Shown: positions 56,156-60,000 of the stretch, piece by piece | Numbering within the stretch: position 1 is the stretch's first letter | Layout: each line of letters starts with the position of its first letter | Source: Pseudoalteromonas piscicida | GTDB lineage: Bacteria > Pseudomonadota > Gammaproteobacteria > Enterobacterales > Alteromonadaceae | Direction: 5' to 3' | Length of the DNA: 60,000 nt | NCBI RefSeq assembly: GCF_000238315.3 | Contig: NZ_CP011924.1 | Coordinates: 2,872,501 to 2,932,500 of the forward strand | Translations under genes and position numbers: made by a program | Notes under the pieces: generated by a model | What the model saw: the letters and a program-made list of their open reading frames with translations, nothing else | Database searches by the model: none | What the model was told of the DNA's origin: nothing

Positions 56156-56405
56156 CTCAAAAAAAATCGCAAATGTTTCTTTATTCGACATATTTTAAGT
56201 GTACTTGCTGATAGCATTAATTAGAGTAGCATTTAACAAGAAGCGAAGTCTGTGCCTCAAAGCATAACCTACGACCCTAAGCAATAAGAAATAGATTATT
56301 AAGATTTTGGGCTGATAAACTACCTCCTACCATGTTGCATTGTGCTAATACTGTGCTGGGAGTGCATTCACTTAGGTATAGAAAAACCTCTATACCCCAA
56401 ACAAC

Positions 56406-56433
56406 AAAAAACCCGCCGCATTACTGCAACGGG
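56406..56433 (-). terminator. rRNA operon terminator, distal copy
   Basis: Minus strand: hairpin with AACCCG / CGGGTT arms followed by six T residues. It is downstream of the 5S remnant and is a variant of the proximal copy. Confidence 0.75.
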
Positions 56434-56447
56434 TTTCTCTTATTTGG

Positions 56448-56493
56448 CCCTGGCGATGTTCTACTTTCACATGGGGAATCCACACTATCATCG
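56448..56493 (-). pseudogene. 5S rRNA 3'-end remnant
   Basis: About 46 bp nearly identical to the 3' part of the real 5S gene at 56653-56698 (one difference, GGGG versus GGGT). The 5' two-thirds of 5S is absent: beyond 56493 the sequence turns to an unrelated stretch. It is a truncated extra copy made by the tandem duplication. Confidence 0.8.
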
Positions 56494-56610
56494 GCTGGAA
56501 ACTTTCATTGCAACCTATCGGTGGGTGAACCACCCCCTACCATATTGCGCTGTGCTGATACTGTGGTGGGAGCGAGTTTACCTCGCGAGGTTTTCTATAC
56601 CCCAAACAGC

Positions 56611-56641
56611 AAAAAACCCGTCGCATTGCTGCAACGGGTTT
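56611..56641 (-). terminator. rRNA operon terminator, proximal copy
   Basis: Minus strand: AACCCGTTGCAG stem partner to CTGCAACGGGTT-type arms with loop, then a T-tract, about 12 bp after the 3' end of 5S. Confidence 0.8.
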
Positions 56642-56651
56642 CTCTTATTTG

Positions 56652-56767
56652 GCCCTGGCGATGTTCTACTTTCACATGGGTAATCCACACTATCATCGAC
56701 GCTGTTTTGTTTCACTTCTGAGTTCGGCATGGGGTCAGGTGGGTCCAAAACGCTATAGTCACCAGGA
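56652..56767 (-). rRNA. rrf: 5S ribosomal RNA
   Basis: Minus strand sequence begins near CCTGGTGACTATAGCG and contains the conserved ACCCACCTGACCCCATGCC and GAACTCAGAAGTGAAAC, ending near CGCCAGGG. The length of about 116 nt is normal. It follows the 23S gene after a 114-bp spacer. Ends are approximate to 1-3 nt. Confidence 0.9.
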
Positions 56768-56881
56768 AATTCTGTTCATCAATGAAGTCTCCCTCATCAA
56801 TGTAAATCCGGAAAAAGCTATTAAATTCTTTTGTCTACTTTAGTCTATTAACTTCTGTCACTTAAACCACTTTGGCGTTGT

Positions 56882-59766
<2,885 letters not shown>

Positions 59767-60000
59767 TACAACCCAAAGTAGTTTTTCTTCGCTTTTGTCT
59801 TTTATGCTGCGTTCCTCGATATTTTTGCTTGGTCACATAACACGTTATGCTCCCGTCGACAAAAATCTCAAGCGCCTTGCCTAAAAACCAAAATCATTGA
59901 AAATGTCTAATTTGACATTGTATATTCAAAGACAGTTTAACTTCGCCAGAAGTTAATATTGAATACTAAAGTAGACGCTAATTAATCATAAAAATGATTA
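59767..60000. other. Start of the 16S-23S spacer
   Basis: About 234 bp upstream of 23S before the window ends; the 16S gene lies outside. It is A/T-rich and contains no tRNA that I can recognise. A stretch at about 59810-59885 has a hairpin-like arrangement similar to the inside of the 8191-8400 repeat (CTGCGTT, a T-run, an A-run and GCCTTGCC in the same order). Confidence 0.55.

Larger units (their letters stand above)
56325..56698 (-). repeat. Tandem duplication of the 5S tail plus terminator
   Basis: Two copies of a unit of about 170 bp, 56325-56493 and 56535-56698, offset by 205-210 bp. On the minus strand each carries the last about 46 nt of 5S rRNA, a T-rich stretch, an intrinsic terminator and a trailing segment. 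They differ at scattered bases and small indels, so the duplication is not recent. The copy nearest 23S belongs to the full 5S gene. Confidence 0.8.

Noticed and set aside
56332..56843. Open frames across the 5S tail duplication.
   Set aside because: They are shadows of repeated noncoding rRNA and terminator sequence, without ribosome-binding sites.

Overview
The window reads as a contiguous chromosomal segment of a marine gammaproteobacterium of the Alteromonadales, most likely Pseudoalteromonas. This is inferred from the recognisable proteins (TrmA, SrkA-DsbA, Hsp15-Hsp33-PckA, OmpR-EnvZ, GreB-Tex, BioH-ComF, NfuA, LexA), the full type II secretion operon, the aa3 cytochrome oxidase cluster and the small interspersed repeats. 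Most of it is core-genome housekeeping DNA. There is no prophage, IS transposase, CRISPR array or large island.

Layout. 1-8.1 kb: a DUF5610-like protein, tRNA methyltransferase trmA, a DUF523 protein, two tandem DsbA-family proteins (one with an intact CPHC site, one without its first cysteine), the SrkA kinase, CcoG, two small unknown proteins and a UPF0149 protein. 8.2-8.4 kb: a MITE-like repeat. 8.4-19.7 kb: a complete minus-strand type II secretion operon gspC-D-E-F-G-H-I-J-K-L-M-N (the prepilin peptidase is not here). 20-23.1 kb: hslR, hslO and pckA, with a striking pair of LacI-type palindromes in front of pckA. 23.2-24.2 kb: a small Cys-rich peptide gene resembling a RiPP/bacteriocin precursor, and a convergent GNAT-like gene. 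24.2-26.3 kb: ompR and an envZ gene disrupted by two one-base indels. 26.5-29.4 kb: greB and tex, then a second MITE-like repeat. 29.7-38.4 kb: a putative metalloprotease with a small partner, bioH, comF, an M14 peptidase, nfuA, a small membrane protein, a MATE transporter and a polysaccharide deacetylase. 38.4-46.9 kb: one chemosensory operon (STAS protein, cheY, cheA, cheW, a triple-PAS chemoreceptor, cheR, cheD, cheB). 47-55.1 kb: the aa3 oxidase operon (ctaC, ctaD, ctaG, coxC, surf1, an SCO-like small protein, ctaA, ctaB, sco1) with one opposing DUF2909 gene. 55.5-56.1 kb: lexA with its SOS operator. 56.3-60 kb: the end of an rRNA operon on the minus strand (23S, 5S, plus a duplicated 5S-tail/terminator unit).

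How parts work together: SrkA, DsbA and the DsbA-like protein form an envelope-stress and disulfide group. The Gsp proteins build one secretion machine, probably using periplasmic disulfides. The chemoreceptor carries a C-terminal EWEEF pentapeptide that fits tethering of the CheR encoded next to it. The oxidase operon encodes the subunits plus heme A synthesis (CtaA, CtaB) and copper insertion (CtaG, SCO1, possibly the small CxxxC protein).

The best candidates for something new are the orphan peptide gene at 23248-23442, the tandem LacI-type operators before pckA, the SprA-like metalloprotease with its flagellar-tail-like partner, the DsbA paralogue lacking the nucleophilic cysteine, and the oxidase-linked CxxxC membrane protein. 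No large, clearly undescribed multi-gene system is evident.
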